DNA from: Cohnella ginsengisoli
GTDB taxonomy: Bacteria; Bacillota; Bacilli; Paenibacillales; Paenibacillaceae
NCBI RefSeq assembly: GCF_029525555.1
Contig: NZ_JAPDHZ010000004.1
Span: forward strand, 682,001-746,000
Direction: 5' to 3'
DNA: 64,000 nt
This document shows, one piece after another, positions 1-9,147 of this stretch; within the stretch, counting starts at the first letter, position 1, and each line of letters opens with the position of its first letter. Made by a program: the position numbers and the translations under genes. The notes under the pieces were generated by a model that was given only the letters and a program-made list of their open reading frames with translations, searched no databases and was not told where the DNA came from.

Positions 1-600
1 ATGGCCCATAACGGGGCGAAGGTCATTCATCCGAGAGCCGTCGAGATCGCGATGAGGGCGGGCATCCCCGTCCGCGTCCGCTCTACCTTTTCAGACGGAG
101 AGGGGACGCTCGTCACGCATGCCAACGCGGCGGAAGGCCACATCGGTTGGAGCGACCGGACGGTGACGGGGCTGGCGCATGTCAAAGGCGTCACGCAAAT
201 CGCCGTTTCGGCTGGAGGCGCCTCTCTTAATCCGCAGCTTGAGGTGTTCCGGGCGATGGCGAGGAACGGCATCAGCGTTGACTTCATTAATGTCATGCCT
301 GCCGGCGTTCTCTATACGGTGACGGACTTCGACGCGCCGCTCGCGGAGAAGCTGCTCGCGGAGATGGGCTTCGAACCGCGTGTACGCACCGGCTGCGCGA
401 AGGTGTCGGTCATCGGCGGCGGCATGAACGGAGAGCCGGGCGTCATGGCGAAGATCGTGGAGGCGCTTGCCGAACGGCAGATCCCGATCTTGCAGTCCGC
501 GGACTCGAACACGACGATTTGGGTGCTCGTGCAGGAGGAGGATATGGCGGCCGCGCTCACCGCGCTCCATTCCGCTTTTGCCCTGCATGCGGTATCATGA
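1..600 (+). CDS. dapG: Aspartate kinase, C-terminal part (5' end outside window)
   Basis: The catalytic end and the ACT regulatory region of an aspartokinase, which phosphorylates L-aspartate in the first step of the lysine/diaminopimelate/threonine pathway. The open frame runs from base 1 without a start signal. The first residues, MAHNGAKVIHPRAVE, are an internal family motif, so the gene is cut by the window edge. About residues 65-199 match paired ACT modules (for example VTQIAVSAGG and VSVIGGGMNGEPGVMA), where the feedback effector binds. It lies 56 bp ahead of dapA, as dapG does in B. subtilis, which supports the dapG-type isozyme over lysC. Which effector inhibits it cannot be read from this fragment. 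Confidence 0.9.
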   Translation: MAHNGAKVIHPRAVEIAMRAGIPVRVRSTFSDGEGTLVTHANAAEGHIGWSDRTVTGLAHVKGVTQIAVSAGGASLNPQLEVFRAMARNGISVDFINVMPAGVLYTVTDFDAPLAEKLLAEMGFEPRVRTGCAKVSVIGGGMNGEPGVMAKIVEALAERQIPILQSADSNTTIWVLVQEEDMAAALTALHSAFALHAVS

Positions 601-656
601 GAGCTAGAACGGAATTGACGATAGGGATCGGCTTATAGACGAAGGAGGACACGGGT

Positions 657-1532
657 ATGGATTTCGGCCGCCTGATTACAGCGATGGTGACGCCTTTTAA
701 CGAGCAATTGCAAATTGATTGGGAAGCGACCGGTCGGCTGATCGACGAGCTGATCGAGGTTCAAAAGTCGGATAGTCTGGTCGTGTCCGGCACGACGGGC
801 GAGTCGCCGACGCTGACGGAAGACGAAAAGCTGGAGCTGTTCCGCTTCTCGGTGCGCCGCGCCGCCGGACGCGCCAAGATCATCGCCGGTACGGGGAGCA
901 ACGACACGGCGCATTCCATTCATTTGAGCAAGCTTGCCGAAGAAGCTGGCGTCGACGGTTTGCTGCTCGTCGCTCCTTATTACAATAAGCCGAATCAAGA
1001 GGGCCTATACCTTCACTTCAAGGCCATCGCCGAATCGACGAAGCTTCCGGTTATTTTGTACAATGTGCCGGGACGCACCGTCGTGAGTTTGAGTACGTCC
1101 ACGACGCTTAGACTCGCGCAGCTTCCGAACGTGGTGGCGACCAAGGAATGCGCGTCCATAGAGCAAATCACCGAACTTGTGGCAGGCGCGCCTGAAGGAT
1201 TCCTCGTCTACAGCGGCGATGACGGCATTACGCTCCCGACGGTTGCCGTCGGCGGCTATGGCATCATTAGCGTGGCCAGCCATGTCGTCGGTGCCGAGAT
1301 GAAGCAAATGATCGAGACCTTCCTCGAAGGACGATTCGCGGAGGCGGCCCAACTCAACGCCAAGCTTTTTCCGGTTTTCAAAGGCTTGTTTCAATGCCCG
1401 CATCCCGTGCCGAATCCTGTCGCCGTCAAGCACGCCCTTGCCGTCAAAGGGCTTAACGTCGGCGGCGTGAGGCTGCCCCTCGCTCCCGCTACCCCGGAAG
1501 AAAAGGACTTTGTCGCGGCTTTGTTCAACTGA
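657..1532 (+). CDS. dapA: 4-hydroxy-tetrahydrodipicolinate synthase
   Basis: Condenses pyruvate with L-aspartate semialdehyde in the cytoplasm, the first committed step of the diaminopimelate/lysine branch (cell wall, lysine and spore dipicolinate). The 291-residue length is normal for the family. Visible motifs are the SGTTGESPTL substrate loop near residue 43, the catalytic tyrosine in VILYNVPGRT near residue 130, and the Schiff-base lysine in VVATKECAS near residue 161. The ATG has a strong GAAGGAGG site. It is cotranscribed with the upstream aspartokinase and is followed by a clear terminator hairpin. Confidence 0.97.
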   Translation: MDFGRLITAMVTPFNEQLQIDWEATGRLIDELIEVQKSDSLVVSGTTGESPTLTEDEKLELFRFSVRRAAGRAKIIAGTGSNDTAHSIHLSKLAEEAGVDGLLLVAPYYNKPNQEGLYLHFKAIAESTKLPVILYNVPGRTVVSLSTSTTLRLAQLPNVVATKECASIEQITELVAGAPEGFLVYSGDDGITLPTVAVGGYGIISVASHVVGAEMKQMIETFLEGRFAEAAQLNAKLFPVFKGLFQCPHPVPNPVAVKHALAVKGLNVGGVRLPLAPATPEEKDFVAALFN

Positions 1533-1577
1533 ACGTCAGTCGATCGATGGGTCTTATACCATACATGTTTCAAGCGA

Positions 1578-1600
1578 CCGATGCCTCCGGCATCGGTTTT
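1578..1600 (+). terminator. Terminator after dapA
   Basis: An 8-bp stem, CCGATGCC paired with GGCATCGG around a TCC loop, followed by TTTT. It separates the dap operon from the RNase J promoter. Confidence 0.75.
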
Positions 1601-1649
1601 GCGTTAAATGGAGAAATTAATCGTATTCGGCCGTATTCGTTAGCCTGAC

Positions 1650-1679
1650 TTGTACGAGTGGTTTGGCATCATGTATAAT
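1650..1679 (+). promoter_or_regulatory. Predicted SigA promoter of the RNase J gene
   Basis: A -35 TTGTAC (1650-1655) and a perfect -10 TATAAT (1674-1679) are separated by 18 bp. It lies about 90 bp upstream of the TTG start and downstream of the dapA terminator. Confidence 0.65.
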
Positions 1680-1767
1680 GGGGTGGAGTGAATGGGTGCG
1701 GCCAAAATTTGCAACTTGACAATTCCATAGATCGGGATCGTCGAATTATCGTAGGAGGTACTGAGAC

Positions 1768-3447
1768 TTGTCCAAGAAAAACAGCACAGACAAATTATTG
1801 ATTTACGCGCTTGGCGGTGTCGGCGAGATCGGGAAAAATATGTATGTCGTTCAATACGGGAACGATATCGTCGTCGTCGACGCAGGCCTAAAATTCCCGG
1901 AAGAAGAGATGCTCGGCATCGACGTCGTCATTCCGGACATTACCCACCTGCTGGAAAACCGCGAGAAGGTTCGCGGCATCCTCGTCACGCACGGTCACGA
2001 GGACCATATCGGCGGGCTTCCTTACGTATTGAAGCAGCTGAACGTGCCGATCTACGCTACGCGGCTGACGACCGGGCTGATCGAAAACAAGCTGAAGGAA
2101 GCGGGATTGCTCGGCGATACGAAGCGCATCTTGATCACCGCGGATTCGGAAGTGCAGATGGGCTCGATCAAGGCGACCTTTTTCCGCACGAACCACAGCA
2201 TCCCGGACTCGGTCGGCGTTTGCCTCGAGACGCCTGAAGGCGTCGTCGTGCATACGGGCGACTTCAAGTTCGACCACACGCCGGTCAACGATCAATACGC
2301 GGACCTGCAGCGGATGGCCGAGATCGGCAAGCGCGGCGTGCTCGCGCTGCTGTCGGACAGCACCAACGCGGAGCGCCCCGGATTCACGCCGTCGGAGAGC
2401 AATATCGGCAAGGAATTCGAGGAGATCTTCCGCCGGGCGAAGCAACGCGTCGTCGTGGCTACGTTCGCTTCGAACGTCCATCGGGTCCAGCAGGTCATCA
2501 ACGCAGCCGCCGAGACGCGCCGCAAGATGGCCGTCGTGGGCCGCAGCATGGTGAACGTCGTGACGATCGCTTCGGAGATGGGGTATCTTGACGTTCCCGA
2601 GGGCATGATCATCGAGCCCGAAGAAGTGAATAAGCTGCCGGCGGACCGCGTCGTGATTCTGTCGACGGGCAGCCAGGGCGAGCCGATGTCCGCGCTGTCG
2701 CGCATGGCGCGCTCGACGCACCGCAAGGTCGATATTCTCGCGGGCGATACGGTCATTATCTCGGCGACGCCGATTCCTGGCAACGAGAAATATGTCGGCC
2801 GTACGGTCGACGAGCTCATGCGTTTGGGTGCGCACGTCATTTACGGGCCCGGCTCCGTATCGGGCGTACACGTTTCCGGTCACGGCAGCCAGGAAGAGCT
2901 GAAGCTCATGCTCAACCTGATTCGTCCGCAGTACTTTATTCCGATTCACGGCGAATACCGGATGCTTCGCCATCATGCTCTGCTCGGCGAGTCGGTCGGC
3001 ATCGAACGGGAGAACATCTTCCTGTGCGACATCGGCGACGTCGTCGAATTCCAGAACGGTACCGCGCGCAAGGCAGGCAAGATCCCTTCCGGCAACGTTC
3101 TAATCGACGGACTCGGCGTTGGCGACGTCGGTAACATCGTGCTTCGCGATCGCAAGCTGCTTTCCCAAGACGGCATACTGGTCGTAGTCGTGACGCTGTC
3201 CAAGCAGGACGGCACGATTCTGTCGGGACCGGACATCATTTCCCGCGGCTTCGTCTACGTGCGCGAATCCGAAGGCTTGCTTGAAGAGGCGAACCGGATC
3301 GTGACGGGCACGCTGCACAAGTTGATGAGCGACAACGTCAACGAGTGGGCTTCGCTGAAGACGAACGTGAAGGACGCGCTCGGGCGCTTCCTGTACGAGC
3401 AAACGAGAAGAAGACCGATGATCCTGCCGATCATCATGGAAGTATAA
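1768..3447 (+). CDS. rnjB: Ribonuclease J family protein
   Basis: A metallo-beta-lactamase/beta-CASP ribonuclease with 5'-to-3' exonuclease and endonuclease activity in RNA decay and maturation. At 559 residues it is typical. The metal-binding motif HGHEDHIGG is near residue 74, followed by NHSIPDS and HTGDFKFD. The beta-CASP signatures STGSQGEP and VSGHGSQEELK are present, and a C-terminal dimerisation domain ends the protein. The start is TTG with GTAGGAGG seven bases upstream. Position between dapA and tepA matches B. subtilis rnjB (ymfA). The J1 or J2 assignment rests on synteny only, because the motifs are shared. It may act together with RNase Y, encoded 18 kb downstream. Confidence 0.92.
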   Translation: MSKKNSTDKLLIYALGGVGEIGKNMYVVQYGNDIVVVDAGLKFPEEEMLGIDVVIPDITHLLENREKVRGILVTHGHEDHIGGLPYVLKQLNVPIYATRLTTGLIENKLKEAGLLGDTKRILITADSEVQMGSIKATFFRTNHSIPDSVGVCLETPEGVVVHTGDFKFDHTPVNDQYADLQRMAEIGKRGVLALLSDSTNAERPGFTPSESNIGKEFEEIFRRAKQRVVVATFASNVHRVQQVINAAAETRRKMAVVGRSMVNVVTIASEMGYLDVPEGMIIEPEEVNKLPADRVVILSTGSQGEPMSALSRMARSTHRKVDILAGDTVIISATPIPGNEKYVGRTVDELMRLGAHVIYGPGSVSGVHVSGHGSQEELKLMLNLIRPQYFIPIHGEYRMLRHHALLGESVGIERENIFLCDIGDVVEFQNGTARKAGKIPSGNVLIDGLGVGDVGNIVLRDRKLLSQDGILVVVVTLSKQDGTILSGPDIISRGFVYVRESEGLLEEANRIVTGTLHKLMSDNVNEWASLKTNVKDALGRFLYEQTRRRPMILPIIMEV

Positions 3448-3480
3448 ACGAAACCCCAAGCAACCCCTACACTCAAACCA

Positions 3481-3522
3481 AAGGCCGCTTCCCCGGGCAT
3501 GTCCGGGCAGGCGGCCTTTTTT
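3481..3522 (+). terminator. Terminator after RNase J gene
   Basis: AAGGCCGC pairs with GCGGCCTT around an inner CCCGGGCATGTCCGGG hairpin, followed by a run of six T. It is a strong intrinsic terminator. Confidence 0.85.
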
Positions 3523-3690
3523 GGCGTTAACTTCGAATTTATTCATCGTGCAAGTCCAGCGTAAGGGACGTTCGGCTGGTAGCCGCGAATCGCATAATGT
3601 GCGTCTTAGCGTTCATACTATGTCGGACCGCCGTCGCCTGCGCCTCGCGCAGCGTGGCGGCAATGGAGGATTCGGGAAGGAAGTGGCAAC

Positions 3691-4444
3691 TTGACGAACA
3701 ACGAAGCGCCTCGCGTATCGGAGCAGCCCGCGACGCCCGACGAAGCGCGCAAAGGCTCGATGGCCGCGGAAAATATCGTCCAGCTCGGCACGACGAGTTT
3801 GCCGCAGGCGGAGTCGAACGTGTTTTGCCTTACGATCATCGGACAAGTCGAAGGCCATATGATGCTGCCTCCGCAAAATAAAACCACCAAGTACGAACAT
3901 GTCATCCCGCAGCTGGTTGCCGCCGAGCAGAGCCCGAAGGTCGAAGGCTTGCTGATCGTGTTGAACACGGTCGGGGGCGACGTCGAGGCGGGTCTTGCGA
4001 TCGCAGAGATGATCTCGTCGCTGTCGAAGCCGAAGGTGGCGGTCGTATTGGGCGGCGGCCACTCGATCGGCGTGCCGATCGCCGTCGCGGCCGATTATAC
4101 GTTGATCGCGGAAAGCGCGACGATGACGATTCACCCGATCCGGATGAACGGCCTCGTCATCGGCGTTCCGCAGACGTTCGAATATTTGGACAAAATGCAG
4201 GAGCGAGTCGTCCGCTTCGTCACCAGGCACAGCCGAGTAGGGGAAGCGAAGTTTAAAGAACTGATGTTTAAAACCGGCGAGCTCGCCCGCGATATCGGCA
4301 CGACGGTCGTCGGTCCGGACGCCGTGTCGTTCGGCTTGATCGACGCGATCGGGGGGGATCGGCGAGGCGCTGCGCGAGCTCAACCGGCGGATCGCGGAGC
4401 GCAAGCTGGCGTTTGCCGCGCCTCAAGGAGGCGAGGTGCAATGA
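3691..4444 (+). CDS. tepA: ClpP-class serine protease (TepA type), frame broken by +1 G
   Basis: A ClpP/crotonase-fold peptidase of the TepA group, 250 residues after correction. TepA in B. subtilis has been linked to protein translocation and, as a ClpP-like enzyme, to small acid-soluble spore proteins. The nucleophile region GGGHSIGVPIAV (near residue 120) and the following MTIHPIRM segment are visible. The start is TTG. As given, seven G at 4351-4357 shift the frame so that the protease appears fused to the next gene. With six G the protein ends normally at a TGA (4442-4444) overlapping the ATG of the YlzJ-like gene. The N-terminal 50 residues are low complexity and poorly conserved. Confidence 0.87.
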
Positions 4445-4863
4445 CGCTGTATACGCCAATGCCGCTGGAACTGGTGCTCGAGGGGTGGAGCGACGGACAA
4501 GAGCCGATGATCGAGGTGGAATATGGCGCGCTGCGCATGCTTTTGACGCCGGTCGCCCCTGGCGTGGGGAAGCTCGTGCGTCTCGTCGCCGCGCCGCTGA
4601 ACGCTTACCTGCTTCCGGCATTCGAGCCGGGCAAGCTCATTTACTTCGGCGCGGCCCCGTCGAATGCGGCAGCGGGAACGCCGGCGATCGAGGACGGGGA
4701 ACGGGGACTTCAGACCGCCGAACGGCCGATGTTCGGCTCATGCTACGCTTCGGTAAACTATGGTATAATGGGTGACCGGAGGTGGCGGAGTTGGCCAAGC
4801 GCAAACGAAAAAAAGATACGCTGGGCGCAAGCCTCAAATACGAGATTTACGGCATTTTGCTGA
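4441..4863 (+). CDS. ylzJ: YlzJ-like protein with unusual C-terminal extension
   Basis: The start MTLYTPMPLELVLEG and the FEPGKLIYFG segment near residue 60 match the small YlzJ family found between tepA and spoIIIE; its function is unknown. The usual size is about 70 residues, but this frame stays open for 140 and runs 73 bp into the spoIIIE start. The extra tail (SWPSANEKKIRW and so on) is the out-of-frame reading of spoIIIE and is probably not real protein. The true stop may be hidden by another single-base error near the C4 run at 4656. The ATG overlaps the restored tepA stop (ATGA), so translational coupling is likely. Confidence 0.6.
   Translation: MTLYTPMPLELVLEGWSDGQEPMIEVEYGALRMLLTPVAPGVGKLVRLVAAPLNAYLLPAFEPGKLIYFGAAPSNAAAGTPAIEDGERGLQTAERPMFGSCYASVNYGIMGDRRWRSWPSANEKKIRWAQASNTRFTAFC
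4761..4769 (+). promoter_or_regulatory. Extended -10 promoter before spoIIIE
   Basis: TGGTATAAT fits the extended -10 form TGnTATAAT. There is no recognisable -35 hexamer. Transcription would begin around 4776, only a few bases before the GGAGG ribosome site, giving a very short leader. Confidence 0.45.
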
Positions 4864-7489
4864 TTACGATATCCGTCATCGCGATGTACGGCGAAGCGGC
4901 GGGCGGACGTTCGCTTTCCAAGCTGTTCGGATATTTGCTCGGCAAGTTTTATTTTTTGCTGCCGATCGCGGGCATCTGGCTCGGACTTCACGTGATGATC
5001 CGCAGAGCCTGGCCGCGCGGCTGGACGATCCGCCGGAGCGGATTCGTCATGGTCTGCTGCGGCTTGACGCTGCTGAGCTCCATGAGCTTCGTCGATTCGA
5101 GGCTCGGCCCGCTTGAAGCGATTCGCCCCTCGGCGATCTTCAGCCAGACGACGCATCAGCTTTACGAGCAACTGTGGAACGCGCCGATCGAAAACGAAGC
5201 CCGGATTACCGGAAAAGATATCGGCGGCGGGCTGCTCGGGGCGATGCAATATTCGATTTTTTTATTGGTTGTTCGGCTATTACGGCGCGAAGTTCGTCTT
5301 AATCGTCGAGTTCGTCATCGCCTTCATGCTGCTGACGAATCGTTCCTACGTAGATATGATGAAGGGCATCCGCACGTTCGGCAAGCGCCTGCTGCCGTTG
5401 CTCGCGCAGCGCCTGTCCGGCGGCCGCAAGCTCGCAAAAGCCAAGGCGGTGCCGGTCAAGTCCAGGTCGAAAAAAGGCCAGGTCGCTGCGGCGATGGCTA
5501 CGATCGGCGACGACGATTTTCAGGAGGAGCCGGTTACAAGCAATGCCGACGCGAAAAAAACCCTACTTCTTCCAGCTTTTTCACGGCAAGCCCGTTGGCA
5601 CGGAGTCGGCTGAACCCGACGATATGGACGGCGAACCCGCGCTTTATCCGTCCTCGCCCGCTGTCAACATTGCGGCTCGGCCCGAGGGACGCGGCAAAAG
5701 CAAGAAGAAGGAAGCGGAGCCGGCATTCGTTCCGGTCGAGGAGCCGGTTGTTCAAGCGCCTTACATAGAGCCCGACGACGCCTGGGAACCGGCGCCCGCT
5801 CAGCCCGATCCGGGTCCGCGTTTCCATGATTTCGCCGATCAAGTGCCTTCCTTCGAAGAAGCGGACGAGGCGGCATGGACCCAATCCGAGTTGGAGCTGG
5901 ACGGTCCGGCTGGCGCCGATGCTGAACATGGAGCAGTTGAATTACCGGACATGCCTGACGGCGTAGCCACTCCTGCGCAGGCAGCCGCGACAGGAGCAGC
6001 GGTCGCCGCCGTCGCGGACGGTGCTGCAGCGACGGCGGCGACGGCGCCGGTCAAGCCCAAACGGGTGTACCGGATGCCGCCGATCCACCTGCTCGGCAAG
6101 CCCCAAGGCGGAGGCAAAGGCGGCGCAGGCGACGGCGGGCGGGAAGTGGCTCGCAAGCTGGAGGCGACGCTCGAGAGCTTCGGCGTACGCGCGAAGGTGC
6201 TCGACGTGGCGAGAGGCCCCGCGGTCACGCGCTACGAGCTGCAGCCCGACGTCGGCGTCAAGGTCAGCCGAATCGTCAGCCTGACGGACGATATTGCCTT
6301 GGCGTTAGCCGCGAAGGATATCCGGATGGAAGCGCCGATCCCCGGCAAGTCTGCCATCGGCATCGAGGTGCCGAACAACGAGGTCAGCGTCGTGACGCTG
6401 CGCGAAGTGCTGGAGACGCCGACCTTTCAGGAGGCGCCGAGCAAGCTGACGATCGCCTTCGGCAGAGACATCTCCGGTCAGCCGATCGTCGGCAACCTCG
6501 CCCGCATGCCCCATATGCTCGTGGCGGGCGCGACGGGATCAGGCAAGTCGGTGTGCATCAACGGGATCATTACCAGCTTGTTATATAAGGCGAAGCCTGA
6601 CGAAGTGAAGTTTCTGATGATCGACCCCAAAATGGTCGAGCTTAACGTCTACAACGGCATCCCGCATCTGCTCGCGCCGGTCGTGACGGATCCGCGGCGC
6701 GCATCGCTCGCGCTGAAGAAGATCGTCGTCGAGATGGAAAAGCGCTACGAGAAATTTTCCAAGTCCGGCACGAGAAATATCGAAGGCTACAACAACCTGA
6801 TGCTGAGCGGGGACAACCCCGACGGCGTACTGCCGTATATCGTCGTCATCGTAGACGAGCTTGCGGACCTGATGATGGTGGCGGCCGGCGACGTCGAGGA
6901 CGCGATCTGCCGTCTCGCGCAGATGGCGCGAGCGGCCGGCATCCATCTGATCATCGCGACGCAGCGTCCTTCGGTCGACGTCATCACCGGCGTCATCAAG
7001 GCGAACATCCCGAGCCGGATCGCATTCGGCGTATCTTCGCAAGTGGACTCCCGTACGATTCTCGACATGGTCGGGGCGGAAAAGCTGCTCGGTCGGGGAG
7101 ACATGCTGTTCCTGCCGATGGGCGCTTCCAAGCCGATTCGCGTGCAAGGCGCGTTCCTGTCGGACAACGAGGTCGAAGCCGTCGTCGCTTATTCCCGCGG
7201 CCAAGCCGAAGCGGAGTACAACGAGGAGCTCGTGCCGGAGATCGAGGAATCGGACGATGTGGCGGACAACGAACAGCTCGACGAGCTGTTCGATCAGGCG
7301 GTCGGCATCGTGCTCGAGGCCAAGCAGGCATCGGTGTCGCTGCTGCAGCGCCGCATGCGCATCGGCTACACGCGGGCGGCGCGCCTGATCGACTCGATGG
7401 AGGCGAGAGGCGTCGTCGGTCCTTACGAGGGCAGCAAGCCCAGAGAAGTGCTCGTCACGCTCGAACAATTTCAACAGCGCTCCTCCTGA
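4791..7489 (+). CDS. spoIIIE: DNA translocase FtsK/SpoIIIE, two +1 frame breaks
   Basis: A membrane-anchored hexameric ATPase that pumps chromosomal DNA through the septum during sporulation and division. After correction it is about 898 residues: four N-terminal membrane segments (roughly residues 20-180), an acidic/Ala-Pro linker, the FtsK motor with Walker A GATGSGKSVCIN near residue 580 and Walker B VVIVDELADLMM, and a C-terminal gamma DNA-reading domain (RRMRIGYTRAARLIDSME). TTG at 4791 is preferred because GGAGG lies about seven bases upstream; GTG at 4782 is the alternative. Removing one T from the T7 run (5257-5263) and one A from the A7 run (5554-5560) joins three fragments. Synteny favours SpoIIIE over SftA. 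Confidence 0.92.
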
Positions 7490-7520
7490 CGCGTCGGGAG
7501 GGCGTTTTTTTCGTATTATC

Positions 7521-7551
7521 AGGTCAGCCAGAATTTCTGGTTGGCCTTTTT
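7521..7551 (+). terminator. Terminator after spoIIIE
   Basis: An 11-bp stem, AGGTCAGCCAG with CTGGTTGGCCT (two G-U pairs), AATTT loop and five T. A first, weaker hairpin overlapping the stop codon precedes a T7 run at 7505-7511, so the gene has tandem terminators. Confidence 0.75.
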
Positions 7552-7572
7552 ACATGGCCGGTTTAAGATGGC

Positions 7573-7640
7573 GGTAGCCGGGAGAACGAGGGCGTTTTTG
7601 GGGAGTTTTACCCCGTCGCAAAAACTGTTCTCCCACTACC
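7573..7640 (+). ncRNA. Structured IS110 leader, candidate bridge RNA segment
   Basis: A long interrupted hairpin: GGTAG (7573-7577) pairs with CTACC (7636-7640), GGGAGAAC (7580-7587) with GTTCTCCC (7627-7634), GTTTTT with AAAAAC, and GGGG with CCCC around an AGTTTTA loop. Bridge RNAs of IS110-group elements are encoded in this position, between the left end and the recombinase gene. That this hairpin belongs to such an RNA is inference; the guide loops and full extent were not determined. Confidence 0.45.
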
Positions 7641-7751
7641 CCCAATGACCATGTTTGAGCTGGTTGAGGCATTTGGACCTCGCATCACAAGCGAAGCTGT
7701 GGGATTGGAACCATCGTGGGAATGCCGGCTACGATTGTAGGAGGAGATGAC

Positions 7752-8919
7752 ATGAGACCGGTTGTCGGAGTGGATGTGGCGAAAGGGACAAGCATGCTCC
7801 AAGCGTTTACGGATCGGAACAAGCCGTACAGTAAGATTATCAGCATCACGCATACGGAGGAAGGGTGCGAGCGATTAGGAGGCTTGCTGGAGGAATTACG
7901 ACAGATAACGAAGCTGGAGCCTGCGGTGGTGTTGGAAGCGACGGGGCATTACCATCGCAGTCTGGTTGCCTATTTGGAACGTGAAGGATATTGCCACTAC
8001 ATCGTGAATCCTCTGCAATCCAAACGTGCCAAGGGGACACAGCTGCGAAAGGTGAAGACGGACGCGGTGGATGCCTGGCATCTGGCCGAGATGTTCTACC
8101 GCGGGGATGTTAAGCCGCACCGAGCATGGAACGAGGAGATGACAGAACTGCAACATCTGACGCGGCAGCACGAGTTTATGACGTCTCTGCTCGTTCAAGC
8201 CAAACTGAATGCCAGGGCCCTGCTTGACCAGGTATGTCCAGCTTACGAGGACGTTTTCTATAACCTGTTCTCCTCAACCTCTTTACATGTCCTACGCTAT
8301 AGGTTAAGCGGTGGCACCATCACGGTTGAAACGATTCGGGAAACAGCCGGCTCTTCACACGGAAAAGCATGGGTGCAGGCAAAAGCAGAGCAAATACAAG
8401 CTTTGCCTCCTCTGAGCCAGTCAAGCAAAGCGCAGCAGACAGCTCTGCTATGTATGGTGGAAACGATACTCGCTCAGCAAGAACAGCTTCGCCAACTTGA
8501 GAATGCCATCGAGGAGACGGCGCTGACGCTTCCGGAAGTGGAGCTGCTGAAGACGATTCCCGGCGTGGGGGATAAACTTGCGGCTGCCATTGCGGCGGAG
8601 ATCGGGGGATGCGGCTCAATTTAAGGACCCCAAGAAACTTGTCGCCTATGCGGGTCTTGATCCAGGTGTGCACAGCTCGGGGAAGTTCACGGCCAGCAGC
8701 AGCCGTATTTCGAAAAGGGGTTCCAAACGCTTACGCAGAGCGCTGTATGTCGCTGTGCAGTGCGGGCTTAGAAAGGGTGTAAACGAACGGCTAAAAGCCT
8801 ATTACGACAAGAAAAGGAAAGAGGGCAAGCCCTACAAGGTAGTCGTGATCGCTTGCGCCAACAAGCTTTTGCATCACGTCCATGCCATCCTCGTAAAAGG
8901 CGAGCCCTACAAAGCCTAA
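7752..8919 (+). CDS. IS110-family transposase, frame broken by +1 G
   Basis: A 388-residue (corrected) RNA-guided DEDD recombinase. The N-terminal RuvC-like domain shows VVGVDVAKG (first Asp, residue 7), VVLEATGHYH (Glu), and KTDAVDAWHLAE (two Asp). The C-terminal Transposase_20 domain shows LLKTIPGVGDKLAAAIAAEIG, KLVAYAGLDPG and the serine-rich SGKFTASSS loop that holds the nucleophile region. ATG 7752 has a GTAGGAGGAG site seven bases upstream. G5 at 8604-8608 splits it; four G gives the family sequence EIGDAAQFKDPKKL. Because the same error type affects housekeeping genes nearby, the element may be intact in the organism. Confidence 0.9.
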
Positions 8920-9147
8920 ATTCCATATTCACCCAGAAGTATCCGCGCCAACGGAGGCTTCTTTGTGTTAGTTCAAAAACAGTATAGCAATAACGATGCC
9001 GCAATCCAACCACATAGGGTTGACAAACATTAGCTGGTTTTTGTCCATGAATAGCCATCCATGACCTTCCTCATACTAACCTCAAGCATGCCCGCGGCCC
9101 CATCGGAGCAGCGCGCACGAATCACGATAAATGAGAGGAAGGCGTGA

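Larger units (their letters stand above)
7560..8965 (+). mobile_element. IS110-family insertion sequence (ends not resolved)
   Basis: A DEDD transposase gene with about 190 bp of structured upstream non-coding DNA, lying between the spoIIIE terminators and a sleB-like gene. No terminal inverted repeats are evident, as is usual for IS110 elements. The boundaries given are approximate: the left side starts after the terminator, and the right side is set near the weak hairpin with arms GAAG 8936-8939 and CTTC 8958-8961. Base composition is lower in GC than the flanking core genes. B. subtilis has no element at this point of the conserved gene order. Confidence 0.65.

Noticed and set aside
3691..4863. 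A natural fusion of ClpP-like protease and YlzJ.
   Set aside because: The fusion exists only because of the seventh G at 4357; with six G, two normal overlapping genes result, as in B. subtilis.
5257..5560. Programmed ribosomal frameshifting in spoIIIE, cinA and other split genes.
   Set aside because: The breaks occur at many different plain homopolymers, always needing one base less, in unrelated genes, with no shared slippery heptamer or downstream structure. Sequence error explains all of them.
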